Assembly: GCA_964551305.1 (NCBI GenBank)
Contig: CAZKBT010000001.1
Span: 62,001 to 126,000 of the forward strand
DNA: 64,000 nucleotides
Direction: 5' to 3'
From: JBAZDC01 sp041654595
GTDB taxonomy: Bacteria; Pseudomonadota; Gammaproteobacteria; Burkholderiales; Burkholderiaceae_B
The notes under the pieces were generated by a model. It was given only the letters and a program-made list of their open reading frames with translations, searched no databases and was not told where the DNA came from. Below, one piece after another: positions 9,801 through 17,607 of the stretch. Numbering within the stretch: the stretch's first letter is position 1; each line of letters begins with the position of its first letter. The position numbers and the translations under genes are program-made.

Positions 9801-11092
9801 GCAGAACCCCCGGTCACGACCTTCGTCTTGTCCGTCGAGATGGAACCGCCATTCTGCGCGTACACGCCGCTGGATTCGTCGCCGAGCGTAGCGATTTCGC
9901 TGTTCTTCAAATCGATGTGTCCTTTGCTTTCGCCGAGCTTGCCGAAAGCATGCACCGCATGCGAATGATCGCCCGCGGTGTCTACCATGGTGCCATCCAC
10001 GTCGATCGCCGCTTCCGTATCGGCGTACAGGCCGCGCGTGTACTGGGCGCCCTGCGCTTGAACGGCGCCGCCGCGCATCGTCACTCTGGCGCCATCGCCG
10101 GCCCGTACCGTATGGACGAGGCTATGCGAAGCAGGCCCCTCGCCGTCCGTTATCACCGCCGTGTCTTCCAGATACGCCGTCGCCCCCTCTCCGTTGATGT
10201 ACAAGGCTGCACCCTGTTTGCTGATCAAAGTGGAGCGTTCCAGGCTCAAGCTGCTGCCCGCCTGCACGCGCGCCGCCGTGGAGCCCGCCCCCATCGCGCC
10301 GATGTGCGAGCCGGCCACCGTAACGTGACCTGCGGTCAATGAGGTGCCGGCGCCGTCCGTGTCGCCGACCAGCAAAGCGGTGGCGCCATTGCCTTCAGTC
10401 GCGACCGACGTGCCGTTCAGGTTGATGGTCCCCGCCTGCGCGCCGCTTTCTTTTCCGCTATGCGCGCGTACTCCCGCAGCCCGGGTGCCCTTGGTCGTGA
10501 TCGAACCGTTCGTGAGATTGACCACGCCGCCGCGGTCCGCCTCGACGCCCGAAGCCCCGGTTCCGTTAGTCTCGATGGTCAAGCCGGTGCCGTCCACTTG
10601 GCCGCCTTCCTGGGCAAGCACACCCACCGAATAGCCATTGCCATGTGCCGTCACGGTCGATCTAGTGATGAGCACAGCGCTGCCCGCGCCGAAAGACTGC
10701 AGAACATGGCCACCGCTATTGCCGAAAGTATCCACGCTCGAGCTATCGACCGTAATTCGCGAACCGCCCGTGGCGCCTATGCCGCGCGCATTGTTGCCCA
10801 TGCCGGTTATGTAGTTGTCGAACAGCTCGAATACCGCTCCGCTCTCGCCTTTGGCAGCCCATATTTGCGATCCTGTTCCATTTGCCTCGTAGGCAAACTC
10901 GGGATCGGGATGGCCTGGAGCCTCCGTGCCTCCCACCGTGCACGTATCGCTGCCTTTACAAAGCAAATTACCGGACGGCACGGCCTGGACGCTGGTCGCG
11001 AAGCCTGCCCCGTACAACATGAATAGCGCCGAGCTTAGCGTGGTGATGCGTAATCCGGCCTTGCCATTTTTCTTGCTGCGCATATCGTGCAT
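6857..11092 (-). CDS. type V autotransporter with long beta-helical passenger
   Basis: A 1411-residue classical autotransporter. A signal peptide of about 37 residues (basic start, hydrophobic core, cleavage near TSVQA/VPSG) is followed by a small Cys pair (LLCKGSDTC) and a roughly 1000-residue passenger. The passenger is rich in short beta-helix rungs of the type 'G-N-ATGVxAxxGGxV' with many Gly, Thr and Asn. The linker with SPGNSIGLQTFG is the pertactin-type motif before the autochaperone region. The last 270 residues form the beta-barrel (LWAQVVGNWN and GLFIGGDVGVGGGWRVGGA to the C-terminal YLRVRFD with terminal aromatic-x-aromatic-like signature). GGGGAC precedes the first ATG; a second ATG lies three codons in. 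No RGD triplet or protease motif was seen. It probably acts as a surface adhesin or antigen; the ligand is unknown. Confidence 0.95.
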   Translation of the reverse strand: MHDMRSKKNGKAGLRITTLSSALFMLYGAGFATSVQAVPSGNLLCKGSDTCTVGGTEAPGHPDPEFAYEANGTGSQIWAAKGESGAVFELFDNYITGMGNNARGIGATGGSRITVDSSSVDTFGNSGGHVLQSFGAGSAVLITRSTVTAHGNGYSVGVLAQEGGQVDGTGLTIETNGTGASGVEADRGGVVNLTNGSITTKGTRAAGVRAHSGKESGAQAGTINLNGTSVATEGNGATALLVGDTDGAGTSLTAGHVTVAGSHIGAMGAGSTAARVQAGSSLSLERSTLISKQGAALYINGEGATAYLEDTAVITDGEGPASHSLVHTVRAGDGARVTMRGGAVQAQGAQYTRGLYADTEAAIDVDGTMVDTAGDHSHAVHAFGKLGESKGHIDLKNSEIATLGDESSGVYAQNGGSISTDKTKVVTGGSAGFGAFAYNGGGLSLQNGSIHTAGGPLDPDGRNVGSHGVLSKKDSTVLLNAMAIATDGDSAQGLLAESEGVSASQTLIAGTDVDVLTLGSQAHGASAVGPDSLVHLSGGSITTRGSGAAGVRAQDGGEVVLKNVNVLAEHGHGASIEGEDSHAEIAGGTIEARGEESSAIYMRGNTDVDVTGATLRSAGATITSVLDDAGQAQSITLGDGVDATGNNGVLLKVSRTERAMDGMIDLALAAGSKSAGDIVDVDGLVDGKRAAGGTTNLHLDKNAIWTGEVRGISDVKIDEGGTFTADKDSVITGNFSASNGAKVSFLKGADIGGDVSISGTELSFAGPTTIGYGTGTGGLNVLVNSSVVLVGNTAVAGNVSLDRSTLLSDGPIVIGGDIIAINSPSITLTKGADIGGSVSLTGTQLTLGGPTTIGYGAVTGELVLNGSSVWAQGQTKIAGPLIVTGGSELHGGTTSVPIEVEGNVRVDNSTLRGNLLARSRLDVFVSLLSPGNSIGLQTFGSVGEIANSTYHVEVNAAGESDKIIVNNGDIDVSGLALTVGQEDGTKGYRLAHDYSILETKNGKVLNEFSSATLDDSLAKTIVKLDPVNYGDRSNVTVSLSVDDNKLSASRSSLSANQNATLDGVVSVAGKNAAADAAVMSPNLGGALDQLSGEAHAGTQSALLNSSALIVRTLSNTLRANSAANASTVKSNAHPLWAQVVGNWNSIDGNSNAAKVKQNTAGLFIGGDVGVGGGWRVGGAMGYTDGRIKVDGRDSKSDVSSYTAALYGANSWEVKSGHVNFLLGAAYTRHDIDTRRHVTLGGAQTLKADYKANSTQLFTELGYALPVGLASVVEPYLGVAWVNQRAKSFTESGGAAALSGDSRTDDVTTFTLGLRGKTSIDVGATSATLSAGAGWRHASGDVEPSRRMALIQGNGAAFSVSGAPIAKNAGVLDLGAEVGVGKNAALGLNYTGQFGNGVSDNAGSLYLRVRFD
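8528..8865 (-). repeat. 83-residue module repeated inside the autotransporter passenger
   Basis: Two copies of an about 89-bp block, 8528-8616 and 8777-8865, are offset by exactly 249 bases, which is 83 codons. Both encode KGADIGG-VS, then a T-L pair and GGPTTIGYG or AGPTTIGYG. The spacer parts are less conserved. This is a degenerate duplication within the beta-helix, visible at DNA and protein level. Confidence 0.75.
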
Positions 11093-11624
11093 TTCTTTGT
11101 CCCCATTGATTTTTCGTGGTTCTAATCGACCTGTCCCACCGGTCTATGTGCGCACTAAGTTACATATCCGTATGAATAATCGATTACATTTCCTTGCCTC
11201 GAAATGAGCGAGAATTCATCGTTCCCTAGGGCGTATATCCTAAGATATCAGAATTAATCTTACACGAATTACATATTTTTTAATAATTTGTATTTTTCCA
11301 TACAAACCAAGGTAACACGACAACGGATGATTTCAGTTCCGATGACCGCCTTAGACTGCGAAATGGCGGGAGGCGCCAAAGAAAGAGCGCGAAAAACGAA
11401 AGAACAACGAATAGAGCGGGAGAGAGCAGAGAAACGCTATGCAGTACTAATTTTCTTTCTTGACGCCATACCAACTTTCCATGCGCCGATTCTTCTTTAT
11501 TTCAGCGTGATTTTTCTCGGCAAATAGGAAATTGCGCGCCTAACGAAGAGCATGGATATTCGCGATATGAAAAGAGGCAAAGACATGAGGCGCGTAGTCC
11601 GAACCGCGCATGAAGGACGGCGGC
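11093..11624. promoter_or_regulatory. AT-rich intergenic region upstream of the autotransporter, with an inverted repeat at 11241-11262
   Basis: About 530 bases without a convincing gene and clearly AT-richer than the flanks, especially 11150-11300. It contains the inverted repeat TAAGAT, 10-bp spacer, ATCTTA at 11241-11262, about 150 bases upstream of the autotransporter start. This would suit a regulator site for a surface protein that is switched on conditionally. Short open frames on both strands (for example 11288-11527) have no ribosome binding site or recognisable composition. No promoter hexamers can be assigned with confidence. Confidence 0.4.
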
Positions 11625-12095
11625 TTAAAGCGCGCCCGTATAGCCTTGCTGCCTCCACGCCTCATAGATGGTGACCGCGACGGCATTGGAAAGATTCAAG
11701 CTGCGCTGGCCGGGCCGCATGGGCAGTCTGAGCCGTTGCTGCATCCCGAACAAGGTTAGCTGACTGTCGGACAGCCCCGCGGTTTCCCTGCCGAAGACGA
11801 ATACGTCGCCCGCCTGGAACGAAACGCGGCCCACTTGCCGATCGGCTTTGGTCGTCATCGCGAAACAACGGTCGCCACCGGCTCCCGTCGCCTTCAAGGC
11901 CTGCTGCAAGTCATCGTGCACCCGCATGTCGGCCCATTCATGGTAGTCGAGCCCGGCCCGTTTCAAGCGCGCGTCGTCCAGTTCGAAGCCCAATGGCCGG
12001 ACCAGGTGCAGCGCCGCGCCCGTATTGGCGGCAAGCCGGATCACGTTACCGGTGTTCGGCGGTATTTCAGGAGAAACCAGTACGATATGAAACAT
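11625..12095 (-). CDS. trmL: tRNA (cytidine(34)-2'-O)-methyltransferase
   Basis: A SPOUT-class methyltransferase that 2'-O-methylates the wobble nucleotide of tRNA-Leu isoacceptors using S-adenosylmethionine. The start MFHIVLVSPEIPPNTGNVIRL is the canonical N-terminus, so the ATG at 12095 is preferred over an in-frame ATG at 12104. The trefoil knot that binds the cofactor is built from FVFGRETAGLSD, LRLPMRP and RSLNLSNAVAVTIYEAWRQ near the C-terminus. The length of 156 residues is typical. It is 70 bases downstream of the comF-like gene on the same strand. Confidence 0.95.
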   Translation of the reverse strand: MFHIVLVSPEIPPNTGNVIRLAANTGAALHLVRPLGFELDDARLKRAGLDYHEWADMRVHDDLQQALKATGAGGDRCFAMTTKADRQVGRVSFQAGDVFVFGRETAGLSDSQLTLFGMQQRLRLPMRPGQRSLNLSNAVAVTIYEAWRQQGYTGAL

Positions 12096-12165
12096 GCAAG
12101 ACATCCGTTGAATACACTCGTGCCGCCTGCCGCGCCTGGACGCGGCTTTCAGCGCCTGCGGGACG

Positions 12166-12936
12166 CTATGGCGCGCGCGCCGCCACCACGCCCAGCACCC
12201 GTTCGGCCCCCGCGGCCTTCAGACTTCGAGCGACGGCATCCACCGTGGCGCCCGTCGTCAGTACGTCGTCCACCACCAGCACGGTCCGTCCCTGCAAGGC
12301 CTGCGTGCAATGATAAAGCCCCACGACGTTGCGGATGCGCTCCGATCGCGGCAGGGCGGCCTGTTTATCGCCCTGAGGCCCACGTTGCAAAAGACCGGAA
12401 CGCAAGGGCAACGAAAGCGCGCCGGCCAGCTGCCGCGCCAGCTCCGCGGCGGGGTTGAACCCTCTGCGCCGTATCGACGGCGCGCTGGACGGCACGGCAG
12501 CCAGGATTGTAGACGCAGGCAGGCGCAACCGCGCGTCCCGCACGGCCTGCTCCACCAGATTCCCCAGCAGGCGAACGTGCGTATAACGCAAATCGACCTT
12601 CCATTGGCGAATCAGGACGTCGCCAGGCGGCGCGTAGTCGAACGCGGCGACGATGCGCTCGAACGCGGGCGGCGCAATGCGGCATTCCATGCACGGGACA
12701 CCGGCCTGGTCCACGCCCACGGCGCACCGCGGGCAACGCGGACGGCCGTCGCGCATCGTCGCGGTCGCCATGTCCGCGCAGACCGCGCACAAGCGACCGC
12801 CGTGGACGCGCGCCATGCAGAGGGCGCACGCGCCGGGCACGCACGTCGCGATGCGGCGCAGCGCGGCTGCGGACCGGCGGGGCAATGCAAGCAAGGAACG
12901 ACGCGACCGTTCGCGCAAGCCGGATAGATACGCCAT
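12166..12936 (-). CDS. ComF family phosphoribosyltransferase-like protein
   Basis: A ComF/GntX-type protein of 256 residues. The N-terminal zinc-finger region holds CALCMARVHGGRLCAVC and CPRCAVGVDQAGVPCMEC. The C-terminal half is a type I phosphoribosyltransferase domain with the PRPP loop LVVDDVLTTGATVDAVAR and SSAPSIRRRGFNPAAELAR. The start at 12936 is chosen because GGAG lies about nine bases upstream; the frame is open to 13062. In competent bacteria ComF helps move single-stranded DNA inward; in others the role is unclear. It is divergent from the methyltransferase at 13065. dprA, another uptake gene, lies at 25495. Confidence 0.9.
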   Translation of the reverse strand: MAYLSGLRERSRRSLLALPRRSAAALRRIATCVPGACALCMARVHGGRLCAVCADMATATMRDGRPRCPRCAVGVDQAGVPCMECRIAPPAFERIVAAFDYAPPGDVLIRQWKVDLRYTHVRLLGNLVEQAVRDARLRLPASTILAAVPSSAPSIRRRGFNPAAELARQLAGALSLPLRSGLLQRGPQGDKQAALPRSERIRNVVGLYHCTQALQGRTVLVVDDVLTTGATVDAVARSLKAAGAERVLGVVAARAP

Positions 12937-13064
12937 AATAATAAGCTCCATGGTCCGCGCGAAGCCGGCCGCCGCGATTCGCCGGCCGGCCCCGCGCTTT
13001 TCTCCAACGCAAGCCTTGCATCTAAGCATGCGGCCCTTACAATCGCCACCCTTTCGGCACAACT

Positions 13065-13976
13065 ATGTCACAGCCTCCCGTCCGCCGGCTCAGCACCGCC
13101 CACGCCGCCCTGCAATTCGACCGGATCGCGCCCCTGGACGGCGCCCAGTTCCTGTACGGCGAAGTCGCGCAACGCATGCTGCAGCGTCTGAGCTACATTC
13201 GGGTGGATCCCGTCAAGGTGCTGGATGCTGGCTGCGGCGCGGGCCATGCGATTGAGCCCCTGCGCGCGCGCTACCCGGGGATGGATTACCAGGGGCAGGA
13301 CATCAGCGCCGCCATGCTGTCGGCAGCCCGCGAACGCTATGTCAGCAAGCCGGGCTTCTGGCAAAAATTGCGCAACAAGCCGACACCCCCTGTGCATTTT
13401 CATCACGGCGACATGGCGCAAACCGGCCTGCCGCCGGAAAGCCTGGATCTGGTCTGGTCCAATATGGCGCTGCATTGGCATCCGGAGCCCCACCGCGTGC
13501 TGAGCGAATGGCGGCGCATATTACGCCCGGGAGCCCTGGTGATGTTTTCCTGCCTGGGGCCGGGTTCTTTGATCGAGCTGCGCCAGGCCGTGGCCGAAGC
13601 CGGACTGCAAACGGCGGCACCCGAGTTCGTGGATATGCATGATTTCGGCGACTTGCTGATGGAGCGGGGCTTTTCCGATCCGGTCATGGACCAGGAGATA
13701 CTGACCTTGACCTACCGCACCCCTGAAAAGCTGATTTCGGACCTTCGGGCGCTGGGTGGCAATCCCAGCCTGGATCGCCGTGCGGGCTTGCCGGGCCGGC
13801 GCTGGAAGCAGCGCCTGATCAACGCGCTGGAAGAACAGCGTCTTGACGACGGCCTGATACACCTGACGCTGGAAATCGCCTACGGCCATGCGTGGCGCTC
13901 GGCGGCGCATCGCAGCGCGCCGGGCGAAACACGGATATCTATCGAGTCGATAGGCCGGCCGCGATTCAAGAGTTGA
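13065..13976 (+). CDS. bioC: BioC-like SAM-dependent methyltransferase
   Basis: A 303-residue class I methyltransferase. The SAM site is VLDAGCGAGHAIEPL near residue 52, followed by YQGQDISAAML, HHGDMAQTGLPPESLDLVWSNMALHW and LRPGALVMFSCLGPGSL. The spacing of these blocks, in particular 'D-vwSNmaLhW' followed by 'L-PGG-l-fs--Gp-sl-El', is that of BioC. BioC methylates malonyl-ACP to start pimelate synthesis for biotin. Other bio genes are not here, so the assignment rests on sequence alone. Its 3' end overlaps that of ntrX by 11 bases in the convergent direction. Confidence 0.75.
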   Translation: MSQPPVRRLSTAHAALQFDRIAPLDGAQFLYGEVAQRMLQRLSYIRVDPVKVLDAGCGAGHAIEPLRARYPGMDYQGQDISAAMLSAARERYVSKPGFWQKLRNKPTPPVHFHHGDMAQTGLPPESLDLVWSNMALHWHPEPHRVLSEWRRILRPGALVMFSCLGPGSLIELRQAVAEAGLQTAAPEFVDMHDFGDLLMERGFSDPVMDQEILTLTYRTPEKLISDLRALGGNPSLDRRAGLPGRRWKQRLINALEEQRLDDGLIHLTLEIAYGHAWRSAAHRSAPGETRISIESIGRPRFKS

Positions 13977-14661
13977 CGTTTTTCCGGCGCGAAGCGTCGA
14001 TGCCCAGCTGCTTGAGCTTGCGATAAAGGTGGGTGCGCTCCAACCCCGTTTTTTCCGATACGCGAGTCATGCTGTGATTTTCCCGCCCGAGATGATATTC
14101 GAAGTAGATGCGCTCGAACGCGTCCCGAGCCTCGCGCAGGGGCTGGTCCAGCGTAATACTGCCCAGCAGCGACGGATTGTCTTCTGATTGCGCCGCGGAT
14201 GAAGGCGCGGCTCCTCCTTGGCTGGCGGATTGCGCAGGCGCTTCCGAGCGCATTTGCGCCGCGACCCGTGCCGCATTGGCCAAGGCGGCCGGCGCGATCG
14301 GCCGAGCCAGGCCCGAGGCCACGGCTTTCAGCAGTTTCTGCAAAGTGATCGGCTTTTCAAGAAAGTCCACGGCGCCGATGCGGGTGGCCTCGACGGCCGT
14401 GTCGACCGTGGCATGCCCGCTCATCATTATGACGGGCATGTCGAGCAGGCCTTGGGACGACCACTCTTTGAGCAGGCTGACCCCATCGGTATCCGGCATC
14501 CAGATATCCAGCAACACGAGGTCGGGACGCGCGCGCAGCCGCGCTGCGCGCGCCTCGGTCGCGTTTTCCGCCAACTCGACTGTGTGCCCTTCGTCATAAA
14601 GGATTTCAGACAACAGCTCCCGAATACCAATTTCGTCGTCGACAACCAGCACTCTGGCCAT
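13966..14661 (-). CDS. ntrX: response regulator of the NtrYX system, lacking an AAA+ domain
   Basis: A 231-residue regulator. The N-terminal receiver domain carries the acidic pair in VLVVDDE, the phosphoryl-acceptor Asp at about residue 52 in LLDIWMPDTDG, the Thr/Ser in MMSGHAT and the Lys in DFLEKPIT. The C-terminal 40 residues form a Fis-type helix-turn-helix (SMTRVSEKTGLERTHLYRKL and KQLGIDASRR). The central sigma54-contacting ATPase domain of classical NtrX is missing and replaced by an Ala/Ser/Gln-rich linker. The frame is intact, so this looks like a stable short form rather than a deletion. It lies 10 bases downstream of ntrY and is its likely phosphotransfer partner. Confidence 0.9.
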   Translation of the reverse strand: MARVLVVDDEIGIRELLSEILYDEGHTVELAENATEARAARLRARPDLVLLDIWMPDTDGVSLLKEWSSQGLLDMPVIMMSGHATVDTAVEATRIGAVDFLEKPITLQKLLKAVASGLARPIAPAALANAARVAAQMRSEAPAQSASQGGAAPSSAAQSEDNPSLLGSITLDQPLREARDAFERIYFEYHLGRENHSMTRVSEKTGLERTHLYRKLKQLGIDASRRKNVNS

Positions 14662-14671
14662 AAAAAATCAC

Positions 14672-17068
14672 CTATGTTTTTTCCGCATTATCGTTGTCTT
14701 GCCTCGGTTCGTCTAGCGTTACCGACGAATGCGCAAGCCTGGTCAAGAGGATAGAAATGCGCGCCCCGCCCTCGCGGCGGTTGGAAACATCGATCCTGCC
14801 GCCGTGTTCTTCAATGATTTTCTTAACTATAGCAAGTCCCAGGCCCGTTCCCGACGCTTTGGTGGTCACGTAGGGCTCGAACACGCGCGTCAGCACCTGC
14901 GATGCGAATCCGGGGCCATTGTCGGACACGGTCAACCGGACGGAGTTCTGCTCGGCGCCTTCGTCGGAGCTCGACTTGGCCAGCCGGGTTTGCAAACGGA
15001 TGATAGCCTGCGCGGGCCCATGAACGGACAAGGCCGCATCGCGCGCGTTAGCCAAAAGATTGTGTATGACTTGGCGCAGCTGCGTGGGATCGCCTTCCAC
15101 CAACGGGACCTCGCGGGAAAAATCCACCTCGAACATCGGGACCGCGCTATCCACTCGCGCCTGCGAGCCGGGGTCCCAGCCGTACAGCGTCAGGATCTCG
15201 GCGCTCAGGGCATTGATGTCGATCGCCTGCATCTGGGCGGGCGGCGTGCGCGCATATTCGCGAAAGTCATCCACCATTTTCTTCAGCGAGGCCACCTGGT
15301 TCACGATGGTATTGGTCGAGCGCGTCAGCATGGCGGCATCGTCCTCGCTCAACCTGTCGGTCAGCTTCATGGCCAGGCGCTCGGCCGACAACTGTATGGG
15401 AGTCAGGGGATTCTTGATTTCGTGGGCCAGGCGGCGCGCGACTTCGCCCCAGGCCACCGTGCGGTTGGCGGATATCACTTCGCTGATGTCGTCGAACACG
15501 ACCAGATAGCCGTTGCCGCGGCCATCCACGTTCAAATGCGTGCCGCGCGCCAGCAGGGTTACCACGTGTTTCTTGGTTTCATTGTCCGTGGCGGCGTCCA
15601 GCTCCAGCTCGAACTGCTGCTGCCAGTACGGACGCTCGGACCCCACGGCGGAATGGGCCGCGAAGGCCTGCCGTATCTGCTGGGACAAGGCCAAAGCTCC
15701 CTCCACGGTCTCCAGGGGCCGCCCCTTGACCGAGCGCAGGTCGACGTGCAGGATGCTCTGCGCGCCCTGGTTGAACAAGGTCACCCGGAACATTTCGTCG
15801 AACACCAGCACGCCCGAGGACAGGTTGCTCAGGACGGACTCCAGGTAGACGTTGGACCGTTCCAATTGGCGCCGGTTGTTTTCCACCATGCGCCGCGCTT
15901 CGTCCAGCTGGCGCGTCATGGCATTGAAGGAACGCGTCAATTGTCCGACTTCGTCTTTTTCGGGCGGCTCCGGCAAAGGACGGTAGTCCCCCACCCCGAC
16001 TGCTTGCGTGCCCGCCGCCAGCGTCAGCAAAGGCCGGACCAGGCGCCGAGAGATCGCCAGCGCCGCCACGACGGCGGCGAACAGCGCCAGGATCAGGGCC
16101 ATAGTCAGCGTAATGCCATAGAGCTTGCGCAGGCCCAGGCGCGACAGCGCCAGTTCTTGATAATCGCGAAACCCTTCTTGCACCAGGTTCGCATTGACAG
16201 CGATCTGCTCGGGCACGGGCTGGATAACCTGCAGCCACCGGGCGTCCTGGGCGACGCCCAATATCGCCGACAGGCCGTCCGCGCGATTGATCGGCACGAC
16301 GACACGCAAATGCAGGTCGCCGCTTATCGGCCCCCTGTCGCCCGGCGCGTCGGCCACGCCCACGTTGTCGGCATCCGCTTCGGCCGCCGAATAGCCACGC
16401 GCGACCTTCAGCTGGTTGAACACGTGAGGGGGCGGCAGATCCGGCAGCAGCTTGCCGTAGTTGGACGATGAAAACGCGACGATCCGGGCATTGCCGGTGA
16501 AGATCAAGGCTTCGGACACGCCGCTGCTTTCGCGCAATTGCGTGATCAGATACGCCAGGTCCGCATCGCTGGCCCGGCTCAGGCCCACGGCCAATTCCTT
16601 GGCGCGCGTATTCAAGTCAGCCAACTGCGTATCCAGCGCCGCGCGACCCAGGTTCAACCCGGCCTCCAGCGCGCTGTCGACGCGGACGTTGAACCAGGAT
16701 TCGATGGAGCGCGACATGAACTGCACGGACAGCACGTAAATCAGTATCCCCGGCAGGATGCCGATCAACGTGAAGTACCAGGCGAAGCGCGCCGTCAGCC
16801 GGGCGCCGAACTGGCGGCGGCGTATCTGCCTGGCCAGGCGCATGGCCAGCATGCCCACCCAGAAAATCAGCGCAACGGCCAACACGCCGTTCAGCAGCAG
16901 CAAGGTGTCGTACTGCTGGGCATAGCGCGAGGCGTTGCCGGTCGACCAGACCAACAGCGCAAGCAGACCCATGGCGCTGCAGGCGGCCACGATCAGCGCG
17001 ATCCGCAACCCCCAGCGCAGGATCAGCGAGGTGTGTCGACGGAAATTGAAAATGTGAACTCTTTCCAT
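14672..17068 (-). CDS. ntrY: sensor histidine kinase NtrY
   Basis: A 798-residue membrane kinase. Three hydrophobic segments at about residues 19-42, 54-73 and 91-112 precede a periplasmic region, and a fourth at about 305-330 leads into a HAMP domain. A PAS-like domain follows (NLSSGVLVFDE). The H box RRLAHEIKNPLTPIQLSAE holds the phosphorylated His, NLLANARDA is the N box, and DNGPGF and GTGLGLAIVKK are the G boxes. The architecture is that of NtrY, linked to nitrogen, redox and envelope control in proteobacteria. The ATG at 17068 matches the family N-terminus and overlaps the 3' end of the DUF4390 gene by 46 bases, which implies coupled translation. Confidence 0.93.
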   Translation of the reverse strand: MERVHIFNFRRHTSLILRWGLRIALIVAACSAMGLLALLVWSTGNASRYAQQYDTLLLLNGVLAVALIFWVGMLAMRLARQIRRRQFGARLTARFAWYFTLIGILPGILIYVLSVQFMSRSIESWFNVRVDSALEAGLNLGRAALDTQLADLNTRAKELAVGLSRASDADLAYLITQLRESSGVSEALIFTGNARIVAFSSSNYGKLLPDLPPPHVFNQLKVARGYSAAEADADNVGVADAPGDRGPISGDLHLRVVVPINRADGLSAILGVAQDARWLQVIQPVPEQIAVNANLVQEGFRDYQELALSRLGLRKLYGITLTMALILALFAAVVAALAISRRLVRPLLTLAAGTQAVGVGDYRPLPEPPEKDEVGQLTRSFNAMTRQLDEARRMVENNRRQLERSNVYLESVLSNLSSGVLVFDEMFRVTLFNQGAQSILHVDLRSVKGRPLETVEGALALSQQIRQAFAAHSAVGSERPYWQQQFELELDAATDNETKKHVVTLLARGTHLNVDGRGNGYLVVFDDISEVISANRTVAWGEVARRLAHEIKNPLTPIQLSAERLAMKLTDRLSEDDAAMLTRSTNTIVNQVASLKKMVDDFREYARTPPAQMQAIDINALSAEILTLYGWDPGSQARVDSAVPMFEVDFSREVPLVEGDPTQLRQVIHNLLANARDAALSVHGPAQAIIRLQTRLAKSSSDEGAEQNSVRLTVSDNGPGFASQVLTRVFEPYVTTKASGTGLGLAIVKKIIEEHGGRIDVSNRREGGARISILLTRLAHSSVTLDEPRQDNDNAEKT

Positions 17069-17604
17069 GGAGTAGCCAAGGCCCAGGCCTGGCTGTTGAG
17101 CGCGTCGACCTGGAAGGGCCGCGCCAATAATGAGGTGTCCAGCCGCACACGCAGGCGGCCGTGATAGACCTCGTCGTAATCCAGCTCGTCGATACGGGCC
17201 ACGTCCCACCCGCGTATGTTCCGAATCTGCGACATGGCGTCGTCAAATGAGGATTCCGGCAGCGACAGATCGCCCGCGCCGACCCGCCACTGCCGCGTCA
17301 ATGCGTTATAGACCACGCGCCAGGTTCGCTGCCGGCTGATCACCGTCTTGTCGAACCACCACCAGCGCTTGGACACCAGCTCGAGGTCGGCCGTGAAATA
17401 GACCGGGATGCCGCGCTCGGCCGCATCGCGCAGTTCCGGGGACACGCCAAGCAGGACGTCGGCGTCGATGTACAGCTGACCGTCGCGCACGACGGGTTCG
17501 ATCCGCGTAACCCGGTCGCCTTCGGGAGCAGGCTGCGCCTGCAAGGGTGCCGGCAGCAACAGCGCACCGCACAACACGAAGGACAACATGGCTCGCAACA
17601 TCAT
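17023..17604 (-). CDS. exported DUF4390 protein upstream of ntrY
   Basis: A 193-residue protein with a signal peptide (MMLRAMLSFVLCGALLLPAPLQA). The mature part has the DUF4390 pattern: LYIDADVLLGVSPELRDAAERGIPVYF, then WWWFDKTV, TWRVVYNALTRQWRV and a C-terminal WKEFTFSI block. The function is unknown. It sits between rsmB (3 bases apart) and ntrY (46-base overlap), an order that is conserved in many betaproteobacteria to my knowledge. It may be a periplasmic or envelope component feeding the NtrY sensor. No catalytic residues can be named. Confidence 0.88.
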   Translation of the reverse strand: MMLRAMLSFVLCGALLLPAPLQAQPAPEGDRVTRIEPVVRDGQLYIDADVLLGVSPELRDAAERGIPVYFTADLELVSKRWWWFDKTVISRQRTWRVVYNALTRQWRVGAGDLSLPESSFDDAMSQIRNIRGWDVARIDELDYDEVYHGRLRVRLDTSLLARPFQVDALNSQAWALATPWKEFTFSISVDTPR

Positions 17605-17607
17605 CGC

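Noticed and set aside
8117..10342. A 741-codon open frame on the + strand antisense to the autotransporter
   Set aside because: It mirrors a highly repetitive GC-rich gene, has Arg/Ala/His-rich composition and no family motifs; the minus-strand frame has a signal peptide and barrel.
11288..11527. Short open frames on both strands in the autotransporter leader region
   Set aside because: No ribosome binding site and no recognisable domain; likely chance frames in AT-rich DNA.
14672..17068. Annotating the kinase as NtrB
   Set aside because: Several N-terminal membrane segments and a HAMP domain fit NtrY, not the soluble NtrB.
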